Below are positions 41,418 to 48,813 of a DNA stretch of 64,000 nucleotides, piece after piece. This DNA comes from Cedecea lapagei (GTDB lineage: Bacteria; Pseudomonadota; Gammaproteobacteria; Enterobacterales; Enterobacteriaceae): NCBI RefSeq assembly GCF_900635955.1, contig NZ_LR134201.1:4402001-4466000 (forward strand). Direction: 5' to 3'. How positions within the stretch are numbered: the first letter of the stretch is position 1; each line of letters starts with the position of its first letter. Under the pieces are notes generated by a model. The model did no database searches and had not been told where the DNA came from. It was given only the letters and a program-made list of their open reading frames with translations. The position numbers were made by a program, and so were the translations under genes.

Positions 41418-41420
41418 TCG

Positions 41421-41444
41421 TTAAGGCGGCGTTACGTCGCCTTC
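41421..41444 (+). terminator. Hairpin terminator after hemY
   Basis: AAGGCGGC and GTCGCCTT pair around a short loop a few bases past the hemY stop, followed by CCCTTCCC and not by a clean T run. The GlmZ terminator just downstream (41460-41490) has A and T tracts on both sides and may serve as the stronger stop for hemY. Confidence 0.55.
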
Positions 41445-41461
41445 CCTTCCCGCAACACAAA

Positions 41462-41664
41462 AAAAAACACCTGCCAGATGGCAGGTGTTAAAACAGGTCT
41501 GTTTGACAACTAAGTGGTGCTTCACTCAACGTTATGTCCATGGTGTTGGATGAGACCCCATCGGGGCGACATCTGTGGGTGGACGATAAGCACCGTAATC
41601 GGCTCTGCGTCATTCCTGGGTTTATGAAGCCGAAGCAAACATAAGAAGTGGAATGAGCATCTAC
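41462..41664 (-). ncRNA. glmZ: Small regulatory RNA GlmZ
   Basis: The minus strand from 41664 begins GTAGATGCTCATTCCA and contains GAATGACGCAGAGCC, GGTGCTTATCGTCCAC and ACGTTGAGTGAAGCACC, all matching E. coli GlmZ as I remember it, and ends in the ACACCTGCC/GGCAGGTGT terminator with a U tract (41461-41489). GlmZ pairs with glmS mRNA, with Hfq, to raise glucosamine-6-phosphate synthase, and is inactivated by RapZ/RNase E cleavage. Its place beside hemY is the E. coli one. About 203 nt against about 207 in E. coli. Confidence 0.93.
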
Positions 41665-41675
41665 AACGCTATTAT

Positions 41676-41691
41676 TGCACAACGCATGCCA
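41676..41691 (-). promoter_or_regulatory. Sigma54-type promoter of glmZ
   Basis: On the minus strand TGGCATGCGTTGTGCA has the invariant GG and GC separated by ten bases, as in sigma54 -24/-12 elements (TGGCACG-N4-TTGC), and sits at the right distance from the GlmZ 5' end at 41664. Some enterobacteria are known to drive glmZ or glmY from overlapping sigma54/sigma70 promoters under GlrR. An AT-rich CAATAAT just inside could serve as a sigma70 -10. Confidence 0.7.
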
Positions 41692-41990
41692 GGTTTGCAT
41701 TGAGAAACTAAGCCAACCGCTAATATTAGTAGTTTCATAGTATTAGCATAACCATACGCTCCCCTTTCCGGGCTTTAACGGCCGGTTTATCACAAAATAG
41801 AGCTGTCTCCTTAAGGAGACGAGTTTGCACGAAATTTATAAATTTCTTTATAAACAGATAATTATATGTCGCCATTTTGAGACATAAAAAGCCCCTATTG
41901 TCGCACCTGAGCGACAATAGCAGCGTATGGCAGTATGAGAAGGTTGGGGTTCTGGGATTAACAAGAAAGAACAGGGAATCGCAAAAAGCA
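41692..41990. other. Gene-free stretch between glmZ and the tRNA operon
   Basis: About 300 bp of AT-rich DNA with no credible ORF. It contains a perfect 16-bp palindrome GTCTCCTTAAGGAGAC (41805-41820) and a 10-bp inverted repeat CTATTGTCGC/GCGACAATAG (41895-41920). The second, read on the minus strand, is followed by GGGGCTTTTT and so looks like a terminator. In E. coli aslB and aslA occupy this position; no trace of them is seen. Confidence 0.6.
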
Positions 41991-42018
41991 AAAAGGCCAG
42001 CTCGAAAGCTGGCCTTTT
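41991..42018 (-). terminator. Terminator after the distal tRNA-Pro
   Basis: Perfect 12-bp AAAAGGCCAGCT/AGCTGGCCTTTT stem with a four-base loop, ending on the minus strand in UUUUUGC. It lies seven bases past the 3' end of the distal tRNA-Pro. Confidence 0.88.
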
Positions 42019-42024
42019 CTAAGG

Positions 42025-42101
42025 TGGTCGGCGAGAGAGGATTCGAACCTCCGACCCACTGGTCCCAAACCAGTTGCGCTACCAAGCTGCGCTACTCGCC
42101 G
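42025..42101 (-). tRNA. proM: tRNA-Pro (anticodon TGG), distal copy
   Basis: A 77-nt cloverleaf with encoded CCA, beginning CGGCGAGTAGCGCAGC and with anticodon stem-loop CTGGTTTGGGACCAG (TGG). It is identical, base for base, to the proximal copy at 42197-42273. Last gene of the tRNA operon. Confidence 0.97.
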
Positions 42102-42164
42102 AAATACTGCTTTTACTGCGGCCTTCAAACTACCTGTAACCTTTTACGGCTCGGGGTTGAAAGC

Positions 42165-42188
42165 AAAAACCCTTCTTCAGAAGGGCTT
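42165..42188 (-). terminator. Hairpin between the two tRNA-Pro genes
   Basis: CCCTTC/GAAGGG stem with a TTCA loop, followed on the minus strand by UUUUU. It lies nine bases past the proximal tRNA-Pro and looks like a functional terminator, which would reduce expression of the distal copy unless it is read through or processed. Confidence 0.75.
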
Positions 42189-42196
42189 TTTAAAAT

Positions 42197-42273
42197 TGGT
42201 CGGCGAGAGAGGATTCGAACCTCCGACCCACTGGTCCCAAACCAGTTGCGCTACCAAGCTGCGCTACTCGCCG
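42197..42273 (-). tRNA. proM: tRNA-Pro (anticodon TGG), proximal copy
   Basis: A 77-nt cloverleaf with encoded CCA and TGG anticodon, matching E. coli proM. Fourth gene in the order argX-hisR-leuT-proM. Confidence 0.98.
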
Positions 42274-42306
42274 AAATACTGCTTTTACTGCTGATTAATT
42301 TAGGTG

Positions 42307-42393
42307 TGGTGCGAAGAGAGGGACTTGAACCCTCACGTCCGTAAGAACACTAACACCTGAAGCTAGCGCGTCTACCAATTCCGCCACCTTCGC
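42307..42393 (-). tRNA. leuT: tRNA-Leu (anticodon CAG)
   Basis: An 87-nt class II tRNA with a long variable arm (TGTTCTTACGGACGT) and encoded CCA. The anticodon loop reads TTCAGGT, giving CAG. It matches E. coli leuT with compensatory changes in the T arm. Confidence 0.97.
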
Positions 42394-42408
42394 ATACATC
42401 TAAATTAA

Positions 42409-42485
42409 TGGGGTGGCTAATGGGACTCGAACCCACGACAACTGGAATCACAATCCAGGGCTCTACCAACTGAGCTATAGCCACC
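42409..42485 (-). tRNA. hisR: tRNA-His (anticodon GTG)
   Basis: A cloverleaf beginning GGTGGCTATAGCTCAG, including the encoded G-1 characteristic of tRNA-His, anticodon GTG in GGATTGTGATTCC, and encoded CCA. Second gene of the operon. Confidence 0.98.
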
Positions 42486-42542
42486 ACTGTAAAACTTTCA
42501 CGCGGTACATAATACCACCGCAGCTCTAGCGCCATTATAAAA

Positions 42543-42619
<77 letters not shown>

Positions 42620-42640
42620 GTAGCGCCGTTGCGGGGTCGG

Positions 42641-42669
42641 ATAATACGGGCTTCGTGCTCAGCTGTCTA
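42641..42669 (-). promoter_or_regulatory. Promoter of the argX-hisR-leuT-proM operon
   Basis: On the minus strand TAGACA, 17 bases, TATTAT: a near-consensus sigma70 promoter. It is followed by the GC-rich discriminator CCGACCCCGC typical of stringently controlled stable-RNA promoters, about 20 bases before the tRNA-Arg 5' end. Confidence 0.8.
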
Positions 42670-42733
42670 GTGGTTATTTCAATAAAATACTCGCAAAACT
42701 GCGCGTTTGGTTATGCTTTGCGCATCCTGATGC

Positions 42734-44119
42734 TTATCCGTTCAGTTTTTCACTAACGGCATGCTTATTCAGGCCAAACACCTTATAAACCAGCGTCACC
42801 GCAGCCAGGAAAACAACGCCAACCGTCAGCGACATTCGCGTCTCGTCGTTCAGCCCCATGCCCACCAGAACGCACACCAGGAACGCCATGGTCAGGTAGT
42901 TAGCCCAGGGGAAGAGGATTGAACGGAACGGATGGCTGGCAATAGCCTCACGGTGTGCCTTACGGAAGCGGATCTGGCTAATGAGGATCACAAACCACGG
43001 TACCATGCCGGGTAATACGCTGGCGCTATAGACGTAAACGAAGACGCGCTGCGGGTTGGGAATGATGTAGTTCAGGCAGGAGCCGAGCAGTAAAATACCG
43101 ATGGAAACAGCCACGCACACCACCGGCACGCCGCTGCGAGAAACGGTAGCCATCTTAGCCGGCAGCTGGCGGTTTTTAGCCAGCGCATACAGCATGCGCC
43201 CGCAGCTGTACATCCCGCTGTTACAGCCTGACAATGCCGCCGTCAGAACAACAAAGTTGATAATACCCGCCGCTGCCGTAATACCAATCTTCGCAAAGGT
43301 CAGCACAAATGGGCTGCCGGTTGTGCCAATCTGGTTCCATGGGAAGATAGTCACGATAACGAAAATCGCACCCACATAGAAAATCAGAATACGCCACAGC
43401 ACTTTACCCACGGCGCTGCGCAGAGTGACCTGCGGATTCTTCGCTTCACCGGCGGTGATGCCGATAAGCTCCACGCCCTGATAGGATGCTACGACTATAC
43501 ACAGTGCGGTCAGAAACCCTTTCCAGCCTCCGGCAAAGAAGCCGCCGTGCTCGGTCAGGTTGCTAAAACCCGTTGCCTGCCCATGGTTGCCAAAACCGAA
43601 AAAGATAACGCCAAGGCCAACGACGATCATCACGATAATGGTGGTGACTTTAATCATCGCAAACCAAAATTCTATTTCGCCATAGAGGCGTACCGCGGCC
43701 AGGTTCGCTAACGCCACCAGCCCGACGGCAAAAATAGCGGGCAACCACTGCGGCAGATCGGGGAACCAGTATTGAACATAGACGCCAATCGCCGTTATTT
43801 CGGAGATGCCGACCGCCATCCACATAAACCAGTATGACCAGGCCGTCAGGTAACCGAAAAAGGGGCTCATATAGCGGTGTGCGTAGACGGCAAAAGAGCC
43901 GGCTACGGGTTCAAGGAATAACATCTCTCCCATTGAACGCATGATGAAGAACACGAACAGGCCCGCGACAATGTACGCCAGCAATACCGACGGTCCGGCC
44001 CATTTGAGGGTACTGGCGGCGCCCATAAACAGGCCAACACCAATGGTCCCTCCCAGGGCGATAAGTTCGATGTGTCGGGCTTCCAGCCCGCGCTGCAGCT
44101 CAGCTTTTTTCTCTGCCAT
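42734..44119 (-). CDS. thrP: Threonine/serine transporter ThrP (YifK)
   Basis: Amino acid permease of the AAT family, 461 residues with 12 predicted membrane helices and the family signature ELIALGGTIGVGLFMGAASTL in helix 1. By synteny (immediately before argX and after wecG) it is YifK, shown in E. coli to be a proton-coupled threonine/serine transporter and renamed ThrP. In E. coli it is repressed by Lrp and GcvB; I did not identify those sites here. Confidence 0.94.
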   Translation of the reverse strand: MAEKKAELQRGLEARHIELIALGGTIGVGLFMGAASTLKWAGPSVLLAYIVAGLFVFFIMRSMGEMLFLEPVAGSFAVYAHRYMSPFFGYLTAWSYWFMWMAVGISEITAIGVYVQYWFPDLPQWLPAIFAVGLVALANLAAVRLYGEIEFWFAMIKVTTIIVMIVVGLGVIFFGFGNHGQATGFSNLTEHGGFFAGGWKGFLTALCIVVASYQGVELIGITAGEAKNPQVTLRSAVGKVLWRILIFYVGAIFVIVTIFPWNQIGTTGSPFVLTFAKIGITAAAGIINFVVLTAALSGCNSGMYSCGRMLYALAKNRQLPAKMATVSRSGVPVVCVAVSIGILLLGSCLNYIIPNPQRVFVYVYSASVLPGMVPWFVILISQIRFRKAHREAIASHPFRSILFPWANYLTMAFLVCVLVGMGLNDETRMSLTVGVVFLAAVTLVYKVFGLNKHAVSEKLNG

Positions 44120-44342
44120 AAATCCTCTGTGTTGTATTTGCTTTACTCCGGTTTTTACCGGTTATTGTGTTTGGTTGATGCCAGGTTCAATAACAGGCCA
44201 TGCAGCGTCGGCAAGGGATTTGCTGGCGCAACATCACTACGGCACTGCATCGAGTGGGCGCAATGGTTCCGCATTTTTTATAAAATTACAAATAACTGCG
44301 TAACAAATTGGAATAAGAGTGGTTGAAAATCGCGCAGGAAAA

Positions 44343-44369
44343 GCAAAGCGCGCCCGGATGAGCGCGCTG
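44343..44369 (-). terminator. Terminator at the end of the ECA operon
   Basis: AGCGCGC/GCGCGCT stem with an eight-base loop, then TTGCTTTT on the minus strand, seven bases past the wecG stop. Confidence 0.75.
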
Positions 44370-44375
44370 GAAGGT

Positions 44376-45116
44376 TTAGAGTTTGCCGGTCAGGTGCCAA
44401 CGCTGATAGCGCAGCAGCCGCAGCTGGCGTTTAATACGGGTGGGCTGTGAAAGCAGGCGGTATAGCCACTCCAGGCCGAGGTTTTGCCAAACCTTTGGCG
44501 CTCGTTTTACGCGACCGGTAAAGACGTCATACGTCCCGCCAACGCCCATATAGAGCGCATGAGGATGCACTTTCCGGCAAGCCTGCATCAGGATCTCCTG
44601 GCGCGGCGACCCCATAGCCACCGTGACAATCCCGGCGCCGCTATCGCGGATGCGCTCAAACAAGGCCTGCCGCTGCTCGTCCGTAAAATACCCGTCCTGG
44701 CTGCCTACAATATTGACCTGCCAAAGCTGCCGGAGCTTCGCCTCGGTCTGCGCCAAAACGTCGGGCTTTCCGCCGACCAAAAACACTGGAGTGCCTTCCT
44801 GACCGGCCCGCTGCATCAACGCTTCCCAGAGATCGGCTCCGGCGACGCGGTTAACAACGGCTTCAGGGTATTTTTTACGGATGGAGCGAACGACGCTTAT
44901 TCCGTCGGCATATTTGTATTCCGCAGCGGCAATAAGGCCACGAATTTGCTCATCATCCTCGGCGGTAAGGACTTTTTCAGCATTGATCGCCACCAGCGTC
45001 CCCTGCCGCAAATTACCCCCCGCATAAAGGTAATCCAGCGCATGCTGCATATCCCGCCATCCGAGCAGGTCAAGGCCACGCAGGGTATAGGATGGAGCTT
45101 CAATAGAGTTGTTCAT
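44376..45116 (-). CDS. wecG: UDP-N-acetyl-D-mannosaminuronic acid transferase WecG (RffM)
   Basis: Adds ManNAcA to GlcNAc-PP-undecaprenol (lipid I) to make ECA lipid II; peripheral inner membrane enzyme of the WecG/TagA/CpsF family. The 246 residues carry the family core LVAINAEKVLTAEDD, YKYADGISVVRSIRKKYP, RVAGADLWEALMQRAG and VTVAMGSPRQEI. The ATG at 45116 gives the family length; an ATG five codons upstream overlaps wzyE. It is the last gene of the operon. Confidence 0.95.
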   Translation of the reverse strand: MNNSIEAPSYTLRGLDLLGWRDMQHALDYLYAGGNLRQGTLVAINAEKVLTAEDDEQIRGLIAAAEYKYADGISVVRSIRKKYPEAVVNRVAGADLWEALMQRAGQEGTPVFLVGGKPDVLAQTEAKLRQLWQVNIVGSQDGYFTDEQRQALFERIRDSGAGIVTVAMGSPRQEILMQACRKVHPHALYMGVGGTYDVFTGRVKRAPKVWQNLGLEWLYRLLSQPTRIKRQLRLLRYQRWHLTGKL

Positions 45117-45127
45117 GAATATCCTTG

Positions 45128-46489
45128 TCATGCATTTTGCGCGTCGGCCGTAGAGGCAGGCACGCGACGAAGGCGCTGATGAATAAGACCTGCGCTTTCA
45201 AAAAGCCAATAAAGTAGTTTTGCCACAACCAGACAGGCGCCAAAAATGACCAGGAAGAACACGACCCGGGAAACAAAGGAATCCAGCCCTTCGCGAGCCA
45301 GAACGATCATGTTGAAAATAGCGCCAAAGCAGAATGCGTAGATTATCGCCGCTTTATAGCGGTTACTCTCCCCGTTCGCCAGCTCGTACAGCCAGTCAAA
45401 CCATTTGATAATCAGCCCAACGACTACCGCGCCGAGAGGGATAAACCACACGCCGCCCATGACGACCAGTGAGCCAATTAAGGTCGGTGAAATCGCCAGC
45501 CCCGAATGGTTGTTAAGCACCTGCCAGGTAAAGTAGTTCGCGGTATTCAACACCGTGCTCGGGCGATCTGGCCATAACCAGCCGGGGATGAATACGTAGA
45601 AATCACGAATAATCGGCGCCAGCCCCTGGAACTCGATCTTGTCGTAATTTTGCAGCAGCAGGCCGAGGTTTTCCCACGGAGAGAAGGTATCGCGGGTCAG
45701 GTAGAGGAAGGTATAAAACGCTTCATCCCCGCTGACGTTAAGGCCGTAACGCTTAAGCGCCAGCCAGAACATCCCCACAATCCCCAGTACGCCTGCGGCC
45801 GCCAGCATCCAGAGAGAAATCCAGCCGCGAATAATGCCGATAAACAAGAAGATGGCGAAAGCGATGATAATGTTGGCGCGCGTCCCGCCCACAATCATGT
45901 AGGTCAGCAGACCGAACGCGACGGTACTGACCAGGAAGAAGATCCAGGCGCGCCCGTCCTGACGCAGGAAGTACACCACCAGCATCGCGGGAATAAAGAA
46001 GTAGAAGAAGCGTTTGAGCGCCACGCCTGACACTTCGCTGGAGAAAATTTGGCTGTACGAATGCAGTTTAAACAGCAGGAAGCCGTTATGGGCGAAGAAT
46101 ATGCCGACGCTGACCAGCGCCACCAGCGCCAGCATCAGCCAGGTCAGGTGCGTCTCAACCCGATTCATGGTAAACAACGGACGGCGCTCCCTACGCCCGA
46201 CTCTGGCCCTGAGGCGGGTTTTATACGCCACATAATAGATACCGTAGAAACAGGCTGCCGCAAGCTGAGCCTGCAGCAGCACATCAGCCGGCACCACCGA
46301 TACCCCGAAGCGGAACACCAGGGTGCAGGTAAACGGAAAGCCGAAGAAAAAGGTCAGCAGGTAAAGCAGCGAAAAGAAGACGTTGAAGTTAAAGCGTACG
46401 CGGCGAAACTCCTGATACGTCAATAGCCCAATAAACCCAACCGACAGGAACCAGACGACAAATAATCCGCCAAATTGCGCCAGACTCAT
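45128..46489 (-). CDS. wzyE: Enterobacterial common antigen polymerase WzyE
   Basis: Polytopic inner-membrane polymerase that joins ECA trisaccharide repeats on the periplasmic side. The 453 residues show about 11 to 12 hydrophobic segments and the large loop with FQGLAPIIRDFYVFIPGWLWPDRPS. The ATG at 46489 (MSLAQFGGLFVVW) matches the E. coli start. It overlaps wecF by four bases. Confidence 0.95.
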   Translation of the reverse strand: MSLAQFGGLFVVWFLSVGFIGLLTYQEFRRVRFNFNVFFSLLYLLTFFFGFPFTCTLVFRFGVSVVPADVLLQAQLAAACFYGIYYVAYKTRLRARVGRRERRPLFTMNRVETHLTWLMLALVALVSVGIFFAHNGFLLFKLHSYSQIFSSEVSGVALKRFFYFFIPAMLVVYFLRQDGRAWIFFLVSTVAFGLLTYMIVGGTRANIIIAFAIFLFIGIIRGWISLWMLAAAGVLGIVGMFWLALKRYGLNVSGDEAFYTFLYLTRDTFSPWENLGLLLQNYDKIEFQGLAPIIRDFYVFIPGWLWPDRPSTVLNTANYFTWQVLNNHSGLAISPTLIGSLVVMGGVWFIPLGAVVVGLIIKWFDWLYELANGESNRYKAAIIYAFCFGAIFNMIVLAREGLDSFVSRVVFFLVIFGACLVVAKLLYWLFESAGLIHQRLRRVPASTADAQNA

Positions 46490-47565
46490 TTCAGCTCTCC
46501 TGCCGCGGCGCTCAACGCGTGATGCCACCCATCGATATAGTTAGGGTTAAAGAAAGCGATGTTTTGCTTATCCAGCAGACGTAGCTGGCGCTGAGCTTCC
46601 CGCACGGTTGCTTCATCGAGCACATCTTCGGTAAACAGCACCGGAACATGCTGTTCGACCATATCCTGCCAAAACGGGTTTTTACGGTTCAAGACGCAGG
46701 GGATCCCTGCCTGAATCAGCAGGCACAGCGTGCCGATACCCTGCTGGCGCTCAAAAATAAAATAGCCGAGATCGCACCGACGCAGCAGCGCCAGGTATTC
46801 ATTGAATTCAATTTTGTCCGTCAGCACCTGGAGGTTATCAGGGCTAAACAAAGCGCTGCCAGCCTGCTGCACATCCGCGATATAGGCTTCGTTGTTCGCC
46901 GGGTAGCCCATCGGCACGACAACGCGAACCGTGTCGCCAAACTGCTTATGGATGGCCTTGAGCGCATCAACATGCTGGTTACTGCGATCGCCAGAATTTC
47001 CCACCAGCAGCGTCAGCTTACCGCTACGTTCACTATCGACAGCCATTGCATTCAAGGCTGGATCCATACGGGTCGGGAAATACAGCAGCTCGCCAGGCAC
47101 ACTCGGATGGCGCTGATGGAAGTAGCTTAAATCTCCACGCGTGGCAAAAACGCGGCCTACGCGCCCCTGAGCAAACCGACGCAGCTGATAGAAGAGTCGA
47201 AACTTGAGGCTTCGGGAAACCTCATAAAGATCCGCGCCCCAAATATGCCAGTTCATCTGCTCTGGTTTCAGGCCGCCGGTTAACAATGCTATCCAGAGGC
47301 TGCCATTAAACTGTCCGTGGAAAAAGAAGCGCTGCCGGCGGTCAGCCCGCGCCTTAGCCAATACCTCTGCGGCAATGGCCTGTTTCGAAGGACAAACCGT
47401 AATCGACAGCGCAGGAAAAGCGGACAGCAAAGCGCTATCCCCGGACGCCACGATAAATTCGCGGGCATGAGGCGTTGTGGCGGCCAGAACGTCGTTAAAG
47501 AAACGTAATACCGTCTGATTGTGATGCGGGATGTCAGATCCCAATACGTGGATCAGTGTTGTCAT
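46486..47565 (-). CDS. wecF: TDP-Fuc4NAc:lipid II Fuc4NAc transferase WecF
   Basis: Adds the third sugar, 4-acetamido-4,6-dideoxygalactose, to complete ECA lipid III. The 359-residue protein matches RffT/WecF (MTTLIHVLGSDIPHHNQTVLRFFND start; NWHIWGADLYE; LLVGNSGDRSNQHVDALKAI). It is a GT56-family enzyme without membrane helices. Four-base overlaps tie it to wzxE upstream and wzyE downstream. Confidence 0.95.
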   Translation of the reverse strand: MTTLIHVLGSDIPHHNQTVLRFFNDVLAATTPHAREFIVASGDSALLSAFPALSITVCPSKQAIAAEVLAKARADRRQRFFFHGQFNGSLWIALLTGGLKPEQMNWHIWGADLYEVSRSLKFRLFYQLRRFAQGRVGRVFATRGDLSYFHQRHPSVPGELLYFPTRMDPALNAMAVDSERSGKLTLLVGNSGDRSNQHVDALKAIHKQFGDTVRVVVPMGYPANNEAYIADVQQAGSALFSPDNLQVLTDKIEFNEYLALLRRCDLGYFIFERQQGIGTLCLLIQAGIPCVLNRKNPFWQDMVEQHVPVLFTEDVLDEATVREAQRQLRLLDKQNIAFFNPNYIDGWHHALSAAAGELK

Positions 47566-48812
47566 GCTCGTCTACGATAAATAAGGAAAACGCCACAGCA
47601 GAGCGCAAAATAAACAATGTAGGTTGCCATGTAGGCCTGGGCAGCACCCAGCGCGCCATGCGCCGGTATCAGCCAGCGTGAAAAGCCGGTTAACAGGGCA
47701 AACTGACTGATTTCAGTCAAAATATAAAAACGCAGCGATGCCTTCGCGATGACCAGATAGCCAAACACATAGGCCCCCACCTTCAACACGTCACCGACAA
47801 GCTGCCAGGCAAACAGATCCCGCATAGCGATGAACTTCGGTGAAAACAGCAGCCAGATAGCAAAATCACGCAGCAGCCAGACTGTCAGGCTTGCTGCTGC
47901 CACGGCAGGCAGAACAAATTTTAGCGAACGCGCAATTTCACGCGTAATAGCGCTTTTTTCTTTCAGGCGGGCAAGCGTCGGCAGCAGGTAAACGCTAAAA
48001 GAGGCCGTAATAAACTGCAGATAAGCATCTGAAATGCTGCTTACCCCTTGCCAGATACCGACCTCATCCCAGCCGTAATGCGCCGCCAGCAGATTTCGCA
48101 TCATCACATAGGCCACAGGAAGTGTGACTGAGGTGATCAACGCCATGATCGTAAACTTGCCAAGATGGCTGGCCAGCAGTTTATCCCAGCTCGGTTTCAG
48201 ATAGCTCAGCGGGACATACTCACGCCTGACGAGCATGGCGGCGGCCGGGATAACGACCAGGGCGGGCACCAGAGCCAGGCCTAACAGCGCCCCCTGGTAA
48301 CCGCCAAAACGATAACACGCATAATAAGCCAGCACGCCGATAACGCTACCGGCAATCAACGCCAGGGCGTTACCCGCTGCGTCGCGAAACCCCTTCATAA
48401 CGGCCAGCGACAGATTTGCCCACGCGATGCCCATCTGGACCAGCGCCACCAGGCGCACCAGGTTTTGATAATCAGCATGGCCAAACAGCCCGATGCTAAT
48501 TGGCCGTGCGGCAAAAACAAATATCACCGCTAACAGCGAAGAAAATCCCAGCACCATCGCCGAGGAAGTGCCAAGCACCCGCTTTAGCTGCTCCGGGTTG
48601 TCATGATGTTCGGCGACATATTTGGTGACGCCGTTAAAAATACCCGCCCCGGCAAGCACGCCCAGCACGGTCACCATTTGACGGAAATTACCGGCAAGCC
48701 CTACGCCAGAAGGGCCAAAGGCAACGGCCAGCATTTTCACCACCAGCAAACCGGCGCCAATTTTTACCAGCGTGGACCCCGCGGTCCACACTGAAGCTTT
48801 AGCTAACGACAT
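47562..48812 (-). CDS. wzxE: ECA lipid III flippase WzxE
   Basis: Polysaccharide-transporter-family flippase that moves undecaprenyl-PP-linked ECA trisaccharide across the inner membrane. The 416 residues have about 12 hydrophobic segments and the family start MSLAKASVWTAGSTLVKIGAGLLVVK, identical in length to E. coli WzxE. It lies one base after wecE. Confidence 0.96.
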   Translation of the reverse strand: MSLAKASVWTAGSTLVKIGAGLLVVKMLAVAFGPSGVGLAGNFRQMVTVLGVLAGAGIFNGVTKYVAEHHDNPEQLKRVLGTSSAMVLGFSSLLAVIFVFAARPISIGLFGHADYQNLVRLVALVQMGIAWANLSLAVMKGFRDAAGNALALIAGSVIGVLAYYACYRFGGYQGALLGLALVPALVVIPAAAMLVRREYVPLSYLKPSWDKLLASHLGKFTIMALITSVTLPVAYVMMRNLLAAHYGWDEVGIWQGVSSISDAYLQFITASFSVYLLPTLARLKEKSAITREIARSLKFVLPAVAAASLTVWLLRDFAIWLLFSPKFIAMRDLFAWQLVGDVLKVGAYVFGYLVIAKASLRFYILTEISQFALLTGFSRWLIPAHGALGAAQAYMATYIVYFALCCGVFLIYRRRA

Positions 48813-48813
48813 A

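Larger units (their letters stand above)
42025..42291. repeat. 95-bp direct repeat carrying tRNA-Pro
   Basis: 42025-42119 and 42197-42291 are identical over 95 bp: the full 77-nt tRNA-Pro plus 18 bp of its upstream flank (GAAATACTGCTTTTACTGC region). The repeat unit is 172 bp. Identity ends abruptly on both sides, and each copy has its own downstream terminator. Confidence 0.92.

Noticed and set aside
41488..41700. A 70-codon minus-strand ORF over the GlmZ region
   Set aside because: The DNA matches the GlmZ sRNA and its promoter and terminator; the ORF is incidental.
41735..42085. A 116-codon minus-strand ORF
   Set aside because: It overlaps the distal tRNA-Pro, its terminator and the palindromic spacer, and shows no protein-like composition.
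42102..42196. An integrated element or att-site scar between the tRNA-Pro copies
   Set aside because: Only 95 bp lie between the copies, with no integrase fragment, and the duplicated part includes the 5' flank of the tRNA, unlike normal att duplications.
41877..42344. A 155-codon plus-strand ORF containing GERGFEPPTHWSQTSC
   Set aside because: This peptide is the well-known false translation of the antisense strand of tRNA-Pro; the frame runs through two tRNA genes and into a third.
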